Shown in pieces: positions 16,978-26,900 of a stretch of 64,000 nucleotides of DNA (the stretch's first letter is position 1; each line of letters starts with the position of its first letter). The DNA is taken from positions 2,812,001 to 2,876,000 of the forward strand of contig JNLK01000001.1 of the NCBI GenBank assembly GCA_000703065.1, given 5' to 3'. The DNA is from Lachnospiraceae bacterium AC2029. GTDB taxonomy: Bacteria; Bacillota; Clostridia; Lachnospirales; Lachnospiraceae. The notes beneath the pieces were generated by a model that ran no database searches, was not told the DNA's origin, and saw nothing but the letters and a program-made list of their open reading frames with translations. Made by a program: the position numbers and the translations under genes.

Positions 16978-17721
16978 ATGTCATATGTTACGAGACAACA
17001 ACGAAAGGAACAGAGAAAGAACACCCGTAAGAAAGTGATCATTATTCTTGTGGTGGTTTTGCTCCTGTGTGCTGCCGCAGCAGTCGTCTGGCTCATTTTC
17101 AGGAACAGGTCGGAACGAACGGCCGAAAATGCCGGGATGGATGTACTGGACTATGCCGACTCGTCATACGTTGAGGTCAATGGAAATGTGCCGTATTTCA
17201 CCGATGAGGACAAGGCAAGATCCACCTTTGAGTCATATAGTGAGTTGGATTCTCTTGGAAGATGCGGCGTCGCATATGCCTGTGTCAGCAGAGAACTGAT
17301 GCCGACGGAGGAAAGAGGGCAGATAGGAAATATCAGGCCCACCGGCTGGGTGCAGGCCAAGTATGAGGGCGTTGTGGATTCATCGCCGCCGTATTTATAT
17401 AACCGGTGTCATCTGATAGCCTACTGTCTGACGGCGGAGAACGCGAATGAGAAGAACCTCATCACCGGCACCCGCTACATGAATGTCAAAGGGATGCTGC
17501 CGTTCGAGGAAAAGGTGGCAAAGTACCTGGATCAGAACGATAATCATGTACTGTACCGGGTGACGCCGGATTTTCGTGGGAAAAACCTGCTTGCAAATGG
17601 CGTGCTGATAGAGGCATATTCGATAGAGGATCATGGAGAAGGCATATGCTTCTGCGTGTACTGCTACAATGTACAGCCGGGGGTGTCGATAGATTATAAG
17701 ACTGGTGAGAATAAACTATAG
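16978..17721 (+). CDS. Membrane-anchored or secreted DNA/RNA non-specific endonuclease
   Basis: A 247-residue protein with a basic N-terminus, one hydrophobic helix at about residues 20-40, and an extracytosolic domain of the EndA/NucA type. The nuclease core shows YNRCHLIAY (His is the expected general base, as in the DRGH variant), then NLITGTRYMNVKGM with the metal-binding Asn region. Such enzymes degrade DNA outside the cell for nutrition, DNA uptake or competition. No signal-peptidase site is obvious, so it may stay anchored. Confidence 0.82.
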   Translation: MSYVTRQQRKEQRKNTRKKVIIILVVVLLLCAAAAVVWLIFRNRSERTAENAGMDVLDYADSSYVEVNGNVPYFTDEDKARSTFESYSELDSLGRCGVAYACVSRELMPTEERGQIGNIRPTGWVQAKYEGVVDSSPPYLYNRCHLIAYCLTAENANEKNLITGTRYMNVKGMLPFEEKVAKYLDQNDNHVLYRVTPDFRGKNLLANGVLIEAYSIEDHGEGICFCVYCYNVQPGVSIDYKTGENKL

Positions 17722-17853
17722 ATCCAGAGAAGGTGGATTAACTGAGGGCGTTTTTCCGTAGATACAGTAAATGTATGGTAGAGTATTTGTTCAGTGGAAA
17801 CTGAAATGCTCAGTGATGAAGAATATTATCCAGTAAAAGGAGGGCTATGATTA

Positions 17854-18796
17854 ATGAAAAAAACGTGCGTTTGTTTTGGCTTTATTGTTATGCGTATTTA
17901 TAAGTGTGGTTCCTTCCGGCGATCTGAATGCTCAGTCATTAAGTGGAAAATGGAAGAAAAACAATAAAGGGTGGTGGTATGAGTTTTCAGATGGGTCATA
18001 TGCTAAAAATGAATTTATAGAGTATAAAGGTAATTCGTATTACTTTAATACATATGGATATATGGTTACGGGATGGAGAGAAATAAAATCAAAGGAAAAC
18101 AATCAACGGGGAGGAAAAGAAGTCCATTGGTATTTTTTTAAATCTGATGGGTCCATGGCAAAAAATGAATTCATAAAATATAAAGGTGATTCGTTTTATT
18201 TTAATGCATATGGATATATGGTTACGGGGTGGAGACAAATAAAGGAATATTCCCAATGGACTGGAGAGAAGGCTTATTGGTATTATTTTAAGCCTGATGG
18301 GTCCATGGCGAAAAGTGAATATATCAAAGGATATTATTTTGATAGTAACGGAATCTGTTATGACGACAGACAGTTTAAATGGAAAAAAGAATATGATAGT
18401 AGAGGGACGTATTATTGGGTTTATGTGGATGCAGATAATGAGTATAATTCAGTTGGATGGACTAAAATAGATAATGTATACTACTATTTCGATTATATTT
18501 TCCCTATGGGGAATCATCCTCCGTTGCTTACGGATAGGTATATTGGAAATGATAAAGACGGATATTATTATGTCGATAAAAATGGTGCTTGGACATATAA
18601 GGGAAAGCTATATAAAGTCGAAGAAAACTATTTGTTACAGTATCATTGGTATGGTCATTACAAAGATACAAAAGGTTGGGTTCCCCGGAACTGTATTATA
18701 AATATTGAAGGACACAGGGTAAAATTTGACTCGAGCGGAAAAGTAGTATCATATTGGTGGTATCCAGATGAAGAAATAGTAGTCAAGTACCCCTGA
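17854..18796 (+). CDS. Secreted wall-repeat protein, start out of frame at an A7 tract
   Basis: The long frame from about 17864 to 18796 encodes a signal peptide core (RAFVLALLLCVFISVV), then several aromatic-glycine repeats such as YYFNTYGYMVTGWR. These are of the choline-binding/cell-wall-binding type and take up most of the roughly 310 residues. The best ATG (17854), placed after AAGGAGGG, is one base out of frame because of seven A residues at 17857-17863. With six A residues the protein would begin MKKRAFVLALLL, an ideal signal peptide. The gene is therefore either frameshifted, corrected by slippage, or switched by tract length. A TTG start at 17876 is an alternative but would lose the basic n-region. 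Confidence 0.7.
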
Positions 18797-18833
18797 TAAG
18801 ACCCCAAAATATAATTGATTAAGGATAATAACT

Positions 18834-19379
18834 ATGGAATTATTTATCGGACGCCCTGCGTCCAATGACGGTCGTCTCCCGAGGGAGATCAGGACCTACG
18901 ACTTTTTGGATAACCTGGGCATTGAGTACCAACGGACAGATCATGAATTTGCGGACAACATGGAGGCCTGCATGGAGATCGACAAGGTGCTGGATGTGGT
19001 GATCTGCAAGAACCTCTTTCTGTGCAACCGGCAGAAGACCAACTTCTACCTGCTGATGATGCCGGGAGACAAGAAGTTCAAGACCAAGGAACTGTCCAGC
19101 CAGATCAATTCCGCAAGACTGTCATTTGCGGATGCGGAGGATATGCTGAAATATCTGGACATCGAGCCGGGAGCAGTGAGCATCATGGGTCTCATGAATG
19201 ATCATGACCACGAGGTGCAGCTGCTGATCGACGAAGATGTACTGAAGGATGAGTATGTGGGGTGCCACCCCTGCGTATGCACCTCCAGCCTGAAGCTTCG
19301 GACGCAGGATGTCATGGAACGATTCCTGCCGGCCACCGGACATACGGCGAAGGTGGTACATCTGGTGGGGGAAGACTAA
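18834..19379 (+). CDS. YbaK/PrdX-type aminoacyl-tRNA deacylase
   Basis: A 181-residue protein of the YbaK/ProX editing-domain family, which hydrolyses mischarged tRNA (for PrdX, Ala-tRNA-Pro). Visible motifs are an N-terminal helix with a VDHE-like segment (RTDHEFADNMEA), the conserved Lys in VICKNLFL, and GLMNDHDHEVQLLID followed by the HPC segment. The length is that of the free-standing PrdX group. AAGGA precedes the ATG. Confidence 0.83.
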   Translation: MELFIGRPASNDGRLPREIRTYDFLDNLGIEYQRTDHEFADNMEACMEIDKVLDVVICKNLFLCNRQKTNFYLLMMPGDKKFKTKELSSQINSARLSFADAEDMLKYLDIEPGAVSIMGLMNDHDHEVQLLIDEDVLKDEYVGCHPCVCTSSLKLRTQDVMERFLPATGHTAKVVHLVGED

Positions 19380-19394
19380 GATGAGGTAGTGCTT

Positions 19395-20051
19395 ATGGTA
19401 TGTGGGTATTGTGGAAATATGGTCCCTGACGGAGCAGGGTATTGTCCGGTCTGCGGTGAGACGGTATATGGGCAGCAGCCTGCGCAGAATCCCGGTGGGG
19501 AGAATGCACAGACGCAGGTGTCGGGATATGTTGTGCCTGCCGGTTATATGAATATCGGAAATCCTGTGAAGAAGCCGAAGGTATCTGCCTATTCACAGTT
19601 GCCTCAGGGAAATGGGATGCTTCCCTTCCGCAGTCTCTTTCACGTGGGAAACCGGGATGAAATGATCCTTGGTTCAGACTACGCATACTACTGGATATCC
19701 GGAAAGAAGGTATATGCCATGACGGAGGATCGCGTGATGGCGCGTGTTCTTTCTGCTGAGGAGAGACAATACATCGGGAACCCTGTGTCCAAGGATGAGA
19801 ACCGATATACTTTGAAAAATCTGATTGCGGATGAGATACGGATCGGAGCGGAGATCGATTATCCTGACGAACGAAAGCCGCCGGAGTCGGACGGGAGATG
19901 CACGGAGATCTACGAATATCAGCACATCAAGAAAATGAAGCCCCTCCCAGCAGAAAGCTCCATAAAACTAAAGGGGATATACGGCGGAACGTTTCCCGTG
20001 CCAACGAAGCATTTCAATTTTGTTGTGGCGTTTGTTTCGGCGAGAATATAA
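19395..20051 (+). CDS. Zinc-ribbon protein of unknown function
   Basis: A 218-residue protein that opens with a zinc ribbon (CGYCG and CPVCG within the first 25 residues). A Pro/Gln-rich linker follows, then a domain of about 140 residues with no family I recognise. ATG 19395 follows GATGAGG at a suitable distance; a GTG two codons upstream is less likely. A bidirectional terminator lies just past the stop codon. Confidence 0.6.
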   Translation: MVCGYCGNMVPDGAGYCPVCGETVYGQQPAQNPGGENAQTQVSGYVVPAGYMNIGNPVKKPKVSAYSQLPQGNGMLPFRSLFHVGNRDEMILGSDYAYYWISGKKVYAMTEDRVMARVLSAEERQYIGNPVSKDENRYTLKNLIADEIRIGAEIDYPDERKPPESDGRCTEIYEYQHIKKMKPLPAESSIKLKGIYGGTFPVPTKHFNFVVAFVSARI

Positions 20052-20083
20052 TATCAGGGATTAAGTAATATCTGGGCATAATA

Positions 20084-20122
20084 AAACTGCAGCGACCATT
20101 GCGGGTGGCTGCAGTTATTTTT
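20084..20122. terminator. Bidirectional-type terminator between convergent genes
   Basis: AACTGCAGC (20085-20093) pairs with GCTGCAGTT (20108-20116) and is followed by ATTTTT. A-rich sequence before the left arm could also serve the minus-strand hicB-like gene. Confidence 0.8.
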
Positions 20123-20133
20123 ATGAGCTGTGA

Positions 20134-20553
20134 TTATGCTCGGATTTTTGCGAGAAGCGCTTCCTGTAGAGTCTGAGAAAAGTTGATGTTTCTCTCCTGA
20201 GCTGTGACATTAAGCCATGCCGGAATTGTTAGCGTCTTGCGAACGGATTTTTCGAAATGCTCATGGGCGTATTCATCGACATCTACAGAAACCATATTTA
20301 TGAATGCACCATTCATATCGGCATCGAGTTCCTTGGCAACTGATTCCAATGAGACATCACCCATTGTTGAAGCCTGTGGGGCCTGTATATCATCAATTTT
20401 AAGCGAATAGAGATAACCGGCCAGGCAGTCTACAGCCATATTCATGGCTTCAATTTCAGTGCTGCCATTAGTTGCCAGCCAATCTAAATCCGGGAATACA
20501 ACAGAGTATCCGGTTTCATCTTTAAAAAAACAAGCGGGGTATATCGATAACAT
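20134..20553 (-). CDS. HicB-like antitoxin/regulator, no HicA partner
   Basis: A 139-residue HicB-type protein. The N-terminal partial RNase H-like fold is seen in YPACFFKDETGYSVVFPDLD and the following helix. The C-terminal segment LTIPAWLNVTAQERNINFSQ is typical of the DNA-binding part. The start MLSIYP is chosen because AAGGGAG lies just upstream; an in-frame ATG six codons earlier (20571) would overlap that site. No HicA-sized gene lies on either side, so it is an orphan regulator or antitoxin. Its promoter carries a perfect dyad, consistent with autoregulation. Confidence 0.8.
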   Translation of the reverse strand: MLSIYPACFFKDETGYSVVFPDLDWLATNGSTEIEAMNMAVDCLAGYLYSLKIDDIQAPQASTMGDVSLESVAKELDADMNGAFINMVSVDVDEYAHEHFEKSVRKTLTIPAWLNVTAQERNINFSQTLQEALLAKIRA

Positions 20554-20606
20554 ATGAAAATCTCCCTTCATGGTCGTTTAGGCATCGTAGGATTCCTTCC
20601 GATTAC

Positions 20607-20635
20607 ATTATACGTTCGGACACGTATAATATCAA
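20607..20635 (-). promoter_or_regulatory. Promoter with perfect operator dyad for the hicB-like gene
   Basis: On the minus strand: TTGATA (plus-strand 20630-20635), 17-base spacer, TATAAT (20607-20612). The inverted repeat ATTATACGT and ACGTATAAT (20607-20615, 20622-20630) covers the -10, the spacer and the edge of the -35. A bound protein would block RNA polymerase, as in HicB autoregulation. Confidence 0.7.
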
Positions 20636-20705
20636 TGCGTATCATACAAATGCGTATATTTCCTGAATCTCATTTTAGGCTGACCATTTTTTCACAATAT
20701 ATTCA

Positions 20706-20734
20706 TTGAAGTGCAGCTGTATATGTAGTACAAT
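20706..20734 (+). promoter_or_regulatory. Promoter of the riboswitch-controlled surface protease
   Basis: TTGAAG (20706-20711), a 17-base spacer, and TACAAT (20729-20734), about 35 bases ahead of the riboswitch core. Confidence 0.65.
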
Positions 20735-20769
20735 GAAATTGGATTTGTCAGACAATTTGAAAATAGAAT

Positions 20770-20852
20770 ATTTAGCACAATCATGGAAACGTGATGCCGC
20801 AAAGCTTAGGGCCTAAAGGTTACATCCTATGGCAGCCAGTTGCAATTGTTAT
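20770..20852 (+). ncRNA. c-di-GMP-I (GEMM-I) riboswitch
   Basis: The hairpin ATCATG-GAAA-CGTGAT (20780-20795) has the conserved GNRA tetraloop at 20786-20789. It is followed by GCCGCAAAGC (20796-20805), GGGCCTAA with the tetraloop-receptor wording, and the 3' element ATGGCAGCC before the closing strand. The order and spacing match the GEMM-I consensus. It sits between a promoter and a terminator, about 80 bases ahead of a giant surface protein, a usual target class for c-di-GMP control in Clostridia. Whether ligand turns the gene on or off cannot be read by eye. Confidence 0.88.
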
Positions 20853-20863
20853 TAAGAGTTTAG

Positions 20864-20893
20864 AAGACGTCTTCCGTGAGAAGGCGTCTTTTT
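20864..20893 (+). terminator. Riboswitch expression-platform terminator
   Basis: AAGACGTCTT (20864-20873) pairs with AAGGCGTCTT (20881-20890) with one wobble, and a T run ends at 20893. It lies between the aptamer and the start codon, so it probably acts as the switchable terminator. Confidence 0.82.
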
Positions 20894-20933
20894 GCATTAC
20901 ATGTAGGCTTACATTAAGGAGAGGGGTTGAAAT

Positions 20934-23900
20934 ATGAGGAAAATGAGATTTCGAAATATAGTAGCAGTTGCTATGAGCGCACTTCTGATGCTCCCGTCAT
21001 TTGGCGTTTATGCCGGCGAGCTTGATTCAAAGCAGGTCGTGTATGATGAGACATCGGTCGCTGAAGAGCAAAATGAAGATCAGGGCAAGGATCAGACCAT
21101 TGATCTCGGAAATGAATCCTACGGCTATGATTCCATAGTCGAGGATGCAGAGCAGGAGCAGGAATACCGCGACTCCACGGACTATGTGGAGAATACGGTT
21201 GTCTTTTCGGTGCTGGATTATCGAAAGGATGGTGCAAAGGCGGTTTACCTGAATTCCTCAAATGCCGTATGCAAGAATCATAAGCTGAAGGATGTTACCT
21301 TCGTTCTTGAAACGAAGAAATCCGATGCAGAGCAGAAGGATGGCTACACGGCATATCAGGTATTCTACACCGCAACGGTGAAGACGGATGATATCTGGCA
21401 GGTTGTGGATGCGCTTGACGCTGAGGACTCGATCCTCACTGCAGAGCCGGATTTCATCTGGAGTAAAATGGATGAGCCGGATATGACAGAAGCAACAGCA
21501 CTCGAGTCGGAAGTGACGGCTGCAGGCTGGAGTTATACCGACCTTGGGATTACGAATGTCTGGAATAATCTGACTCAGGGAACCGCACCCGGTGAGGGTG
21601 TGGTGGTTGCCGTAATTGATACAGGCGTAGATTATAATCACATCGACCTAAAAGCAAATATGTGGATGAATTCCGAGGAGATTGCCGGAAATGGAGTAGA
21701 TGACGACGGGAATGGATATATCGATGATATCCACGGAATCAACCTGATCGATTCAGCCAAGCAGGGTGACCCAATGGATGATCATGGTCATGGAACACAT
21801 GTTGCTGGTATTATCGCTATGACTCCAGGAAATGGTGGAGGAGTCGGTATTGCCTATGGAGCAAAGATCATGGCTGTCAAGGCAGGACAGGCAAGTGGTT
21901 ACTTTGCTTCGACGGATATCGCAAAAGCAATTCAGTATGCTGCAGCAAATGGCGCGGATGTAATCAATATGTCTTTTGGCGGCACAGGAAAATCCAACCT
22001 GGTTGAAACGGCTCTTGCAGATGCCTTTGGAAGCTGTGTTCTTGTTGCAGCAGCCGGGAATGAAAGCCAACCCACAGCTGATGCACCAAAGGCATTGTAT
22101 CCTCAGAGAATGACTTTTTATCCTGCAGGTTATGAATATGTATTGGGAGTAATGGCATGCAGCGGTGAATCATTGTCTTCTTTTTCAAACTGGGATTATA
22201 TACAGTATAATTATTGTGAGTATGAATTATGTGCTCCGGGTGAACATATTTACAGTACACTACCAAATAACAGATATGCCTATTGGAGTGGTACATCTAT
22301 GGCATCGCCGGTTGTTGCGGCAGGAGCTGCAATTTTAAGAAGAGAGTTTTCCAACAAATCAAAATACACGTCTAGATTTTTGATGGGTCAGTTGACGAGT
22401 GCAACAAAAGACAGCATAAAATACGTTGATAAAGAGGGTGAAGTTCACTTCTATCCAAAGTTAAATATACGTGCTAGTTTGAACAATATGCCCGAACCCA
22501 ATGTTAGATTCGGTGAGATTATCATTTTTGATGATGAAACAATATCTCCGCAAAATAACGGTGATGGTGTTATTCAGGCAGGGGAAACGATTGACGTAGG
22601 CATAGAAGTAAAGAATAATTGGGGATTAGCTACAAATATCAACGTTTATGTGAAAACAAAGCAAAATGGTGTAGACATTCCATACATAGATGTACTAAAC
22701 AATAATATCGAATTGCCAAGTGTCGGAACTTTTTCTACGGTTAATAATGGTTATACTTATTACGATGGTAAACTAGTTGGGGTAAGCAATCCGATTAGAA
22801 TTAAGGTACATGATGAAGCGCCAAATAATTTGTTTCTTAATTTAGAATTTGTGGTTAAAGCTGAAAATGGTTTAGATAGTGGAGATAATAAAATGTACTC
22901 TGCAGATGGATATTACCATCTTGTTGTACAGAATGGTTGTTATCTTCGAGGAACGATAACCGAGGACACTACACTGACGTCAGATAAACTCTGGATTATT
23001 GATAGGTCAGTATTAATCCCTGATGGTGTTACGGTGAACGTTGAAGCCGATACTGATATACAGTTTTACAGTAAAATCAATGATCCGTATGCTTCTGTAT
23101 ATCCGGTTTTTGTTAAAGTACTCGGAAGATTGGTGTTTAACGGAACTCAGGAAAAACCAGTTAATCTTTACCCGTCATCATATTATGAAAACTTCGAGAT
23201 AAACGTACGTAAGGAGGATGAAGGGTATGTTGAAATGAATTATGTAAATATTATCAATCCATATCTTTCTATCTCAAAGGCAAATCATATTTCAACAATT
23301 TCAACAAGTGAGTATCATTCGTGTTATTCGGATGAAGATAGTCCTGGGATAGTTAATCGATTAAAGCGGCAGCCCCGCATTTGTGCTGATTTAATTGAGT
23401 ATTCTAAGCTGACGGATCATTATCTGTGGCAGTTTTCGGGGAACCTTAACTGTGTATTATTAACTAAATCATACTGTTATCTTCCATATTCGCCCCAAGT
23501 GACAATGGATAATACTACATTTTTATTAACGGCCTATAACTATGCTAGGTCATCAGTGATTTCAACGTATGGAATGCATAATAATGCAGTTCTAAACAAT
23601 TTGCGTCGGAGAACCGGAGTTTCCTTTAAAGCCGCAAGCATTGAAGGACAATCAGAACCGGTAGATATGAATGGGAACTTCTGGGGAACTCAAAATTGTG
23701 ATTTGATTTCAAACATGATAATCGATAATGATGATAATGTAAACAATCCCAAATCCGTCTATGCTGAGTGTCTAACCTTGGAGGATGATTTGTCTTCCAT
23801 ATACCCATTCGTTACAGAAGCATATGTTACGGATTCTACAGGGGAACATCGTATATCTGAGGTTGTTAATTGCCAGACGGTCCAAATCCATGTAAAGTTT

Positions 23901-26900
23901 AATCGAGATATGGCACAGGAAACAGAATATAAACCAATGGTGTCATTTGGACCGGATGTACCATACACCGATTGTATAGTAGGTGGTGATTGGGTTTCTT
24001 CCCGTGAGTGGGTGGGTACTGTGAGGATTGACCCGTTTATTAATCAGGGAACGAATTATATACGTATTAAGGATGCCGTGGCAGCAGATGATCATTGGCT
24101 GACCACAGGTGTTGATGAGGAAAGATTCTGTTTTGATATTACAAAAACATCTGCTGAGGCACTTACACTCCAGGGGGTTGGCGGTAGTGCAGAGAATGAT
24201 CTGAACTGGGTTCAGGACGATTATGAAACACTTGCGGGTTACAATATCTATCGCTCAACCACTTATGATAAGAACATAGATGCGGATGAACAGAATTTCA
24301 CCAAGATAAATACATCTATCATCGCGAATGACATATATGAGTATGTCGACGAGGACGTTGAACAGGGGCAGGATTATTACTACTACTTCACGGTTTTGGA
24401 TACAGCATTCCATGAATCCAAGCCCTCAAATGTCGTTAAGTGTACACCGTTGGATGAGGAATCTCCGGTGATTACAACGAAAGCTATACCTACGAAAACA
24501 GTGAATACAGCGGTGCCTGTATCAGCTGAAATAGTTGATAATGTGGAAGTAAAAGGCGCAACACTGTATTATAAGATGGAGGGTGATTCTGAGTGGAAGC
24601 AACTCACCATGAGAAATACGACGAATGACACCTATCAGGCCGTCATTCCTGCGTATGATGTTCTGGAAGGGACACTCCAGTATTACATAACAGCAACGGA
24701 TGGAACTAATACAACCTATGCCGGAACAGAGGATATACCGAATGTGATTAGTGTGATCGGATTTGTGGATGTTGAATCTATTTCCCTTAACGAGACATCC
24801 GTTTCGCTAAAAACGGGAGAAACAAGGACTCTTGAGGCTGAAGTGTATCCGGATAATGCAACAGATAAATCGGTGACATGGACATCGGCGGATCCGGAGA
24901 TTGCAATAGTAGGTGAGGATGGGGTTGTTACTGCGGTAGCGGTTGGTAATACTACCGTGACGGCACAGTCCGCTGATGGACAGGTTTCGGCAATCTGTAA
25001 TGTGACTGTAGAACCGCTTCTTGTCAGTGATTTGACTATCGATACTGAGGAGAAAACTGTATATACGGGAGATACGTTTACTATTACAACAACAACAACT
25101 CCTTCTAATGCCACGGATCCCTCGGTTACATATAAGTCGTCAGATGAAGCGGTTGTTTCTGTAGATGCGAGTGGAAAAGTCACAGCAGTTGGAGTTGGAG
25201 AAGCAGATATCATTGTATCGACAAATGATGCTGGTAATCTGAGTCAGATCTGTAAAGTGACCGTCAATCCGATCGTGGTTAAAACGGTTTCGCTTAGTGA
25301 ATCATCCAAGACTCTTGATGCGGGTGATGAGTTTACTCTGACTGCAAGAGTATATCCTGAGAATGCGACGAATCAAACTGTGACGTGGACGTCAAGTGAT
25401 CCGTCGGTTGCCACGGTTGATAATGGTAAGGTTACTGTAGTCAAGGGTGGCAAAACAACGATTACTGTTGAAACAGAAGACGGTGGATATAAAGCAATTT
25501 GTAACGTGACCGTTAACAGCGTTTTGGTTGAAGATATAACGCTCAGCAAGGACGAGGTTGTTCTGAATGTGGGTGAAACGGAGACGCTGACGGTATCTAT
25601 GGATCCGGAGAGTGCTTCCAATACGACAGTTTTCTGGACAACTGACAATAAGAATGTAGCAACCGTCAGTGGTGGAAAGATTACAGCTGTAGCTCCAGGA
25701 AAGACTTATGTGAAATGTTCTACAACGGATGGAACAGATATCACGAAGATTTGTTCCGTAGAGGTATACGGTAAATTTGAGACGCCGGATAAGCCAATCG
25801 TTCAGTCGAAGTCACTCACATCTGTCACGCTAAAGTCTGTGGCAGGTGCGCAATATAGCATGGACGGTACGACCTGGACCGAGAGCAATACATTTACCGG
25901 ACTTACAGAGAATACGGAGTATTCGTTCTACATTAGGATGAAGGCGGATGGTTATTATCGTGAAAGTGATTCAAGTGAGGCAAGCGTTGTCAAAACGGAT
26001 GAGAGCTTTATAACAATCACCGGTATCGAGTTGAATAAGAGCGAGCTCGAGATGATGGTAGATGACAGCAAAGCGTTGACCGCTACACTTGAGCCGGCAG
26101 ATCCTTCGAATGCTGAATTGAAGTGGAGTAGTACAAATCCGTCGGTTGCCACTGTAGATCAAATCGGTAAGGTAACTGCAAAGAGTATCGGCCTCACATA
26201 TATCATGTGCAAAACGATGGATGGAAGTGAGAAGACGGCTGTATGTGCAGTAAAGGTATATGATCAGTTTGAGGCTCCGGATAGTTTTGAAACAAGTGAT
26301 GTTACAGAAAAGTCCATTTCCATTCTTCCGATAGAAGGTTGTGAATACAAGATCGGTAATGGCGTATGGTCGGATGATGCGACATTTGACCGGTTAGGCA
26401 TTAATACAGAATATGTAATCTCCGTGAGAAGAGCTGCATCCGGATATCATAAGGCGAGCGAACCCCTGACACGAACGATTAAGACACTTGATCATACTCC
26501 GGGAGATTGGATAGTACAGAATAGTGCGTCTTGTCTGGCGGATGGATTAAAGATTAAGCAGTGTACAGAGTGTGGAACAACTGTTGATATGGAAGTGATT
26601 CCGGCAACGAACCATTTGGAAGTTGTTGATCCGGCAGTAGAGCCGACCTGTACAAAGACCGGCTTGACACAGGGAAGCCATTGCTCAATATGTAACACAG
26701 TAATCATTAAGCAGAATGTGGTTCCGGCAAAGGGACATAAAGAAGCAGTTGATCCGGCAGTTGAGGCAACATGTATGAAATCCGGATTGAGTGAAGGAAT
26801 CCACTGTTCGGTATGCGATGAAGTAATCGTGGCACAGGAGACAATTCCTGCTAAGGGCCATATGGCTGTAATCGATCCGGCTGTAGCTGCAACATGCACA

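Noticed and set aside
20572-20933. hicA toxin gene upstream of the hicB-like gene
   Set aside because: No frame of about 60 codons with HicA features exists there; the space is used by the operator, the riboswitch and a terminator.
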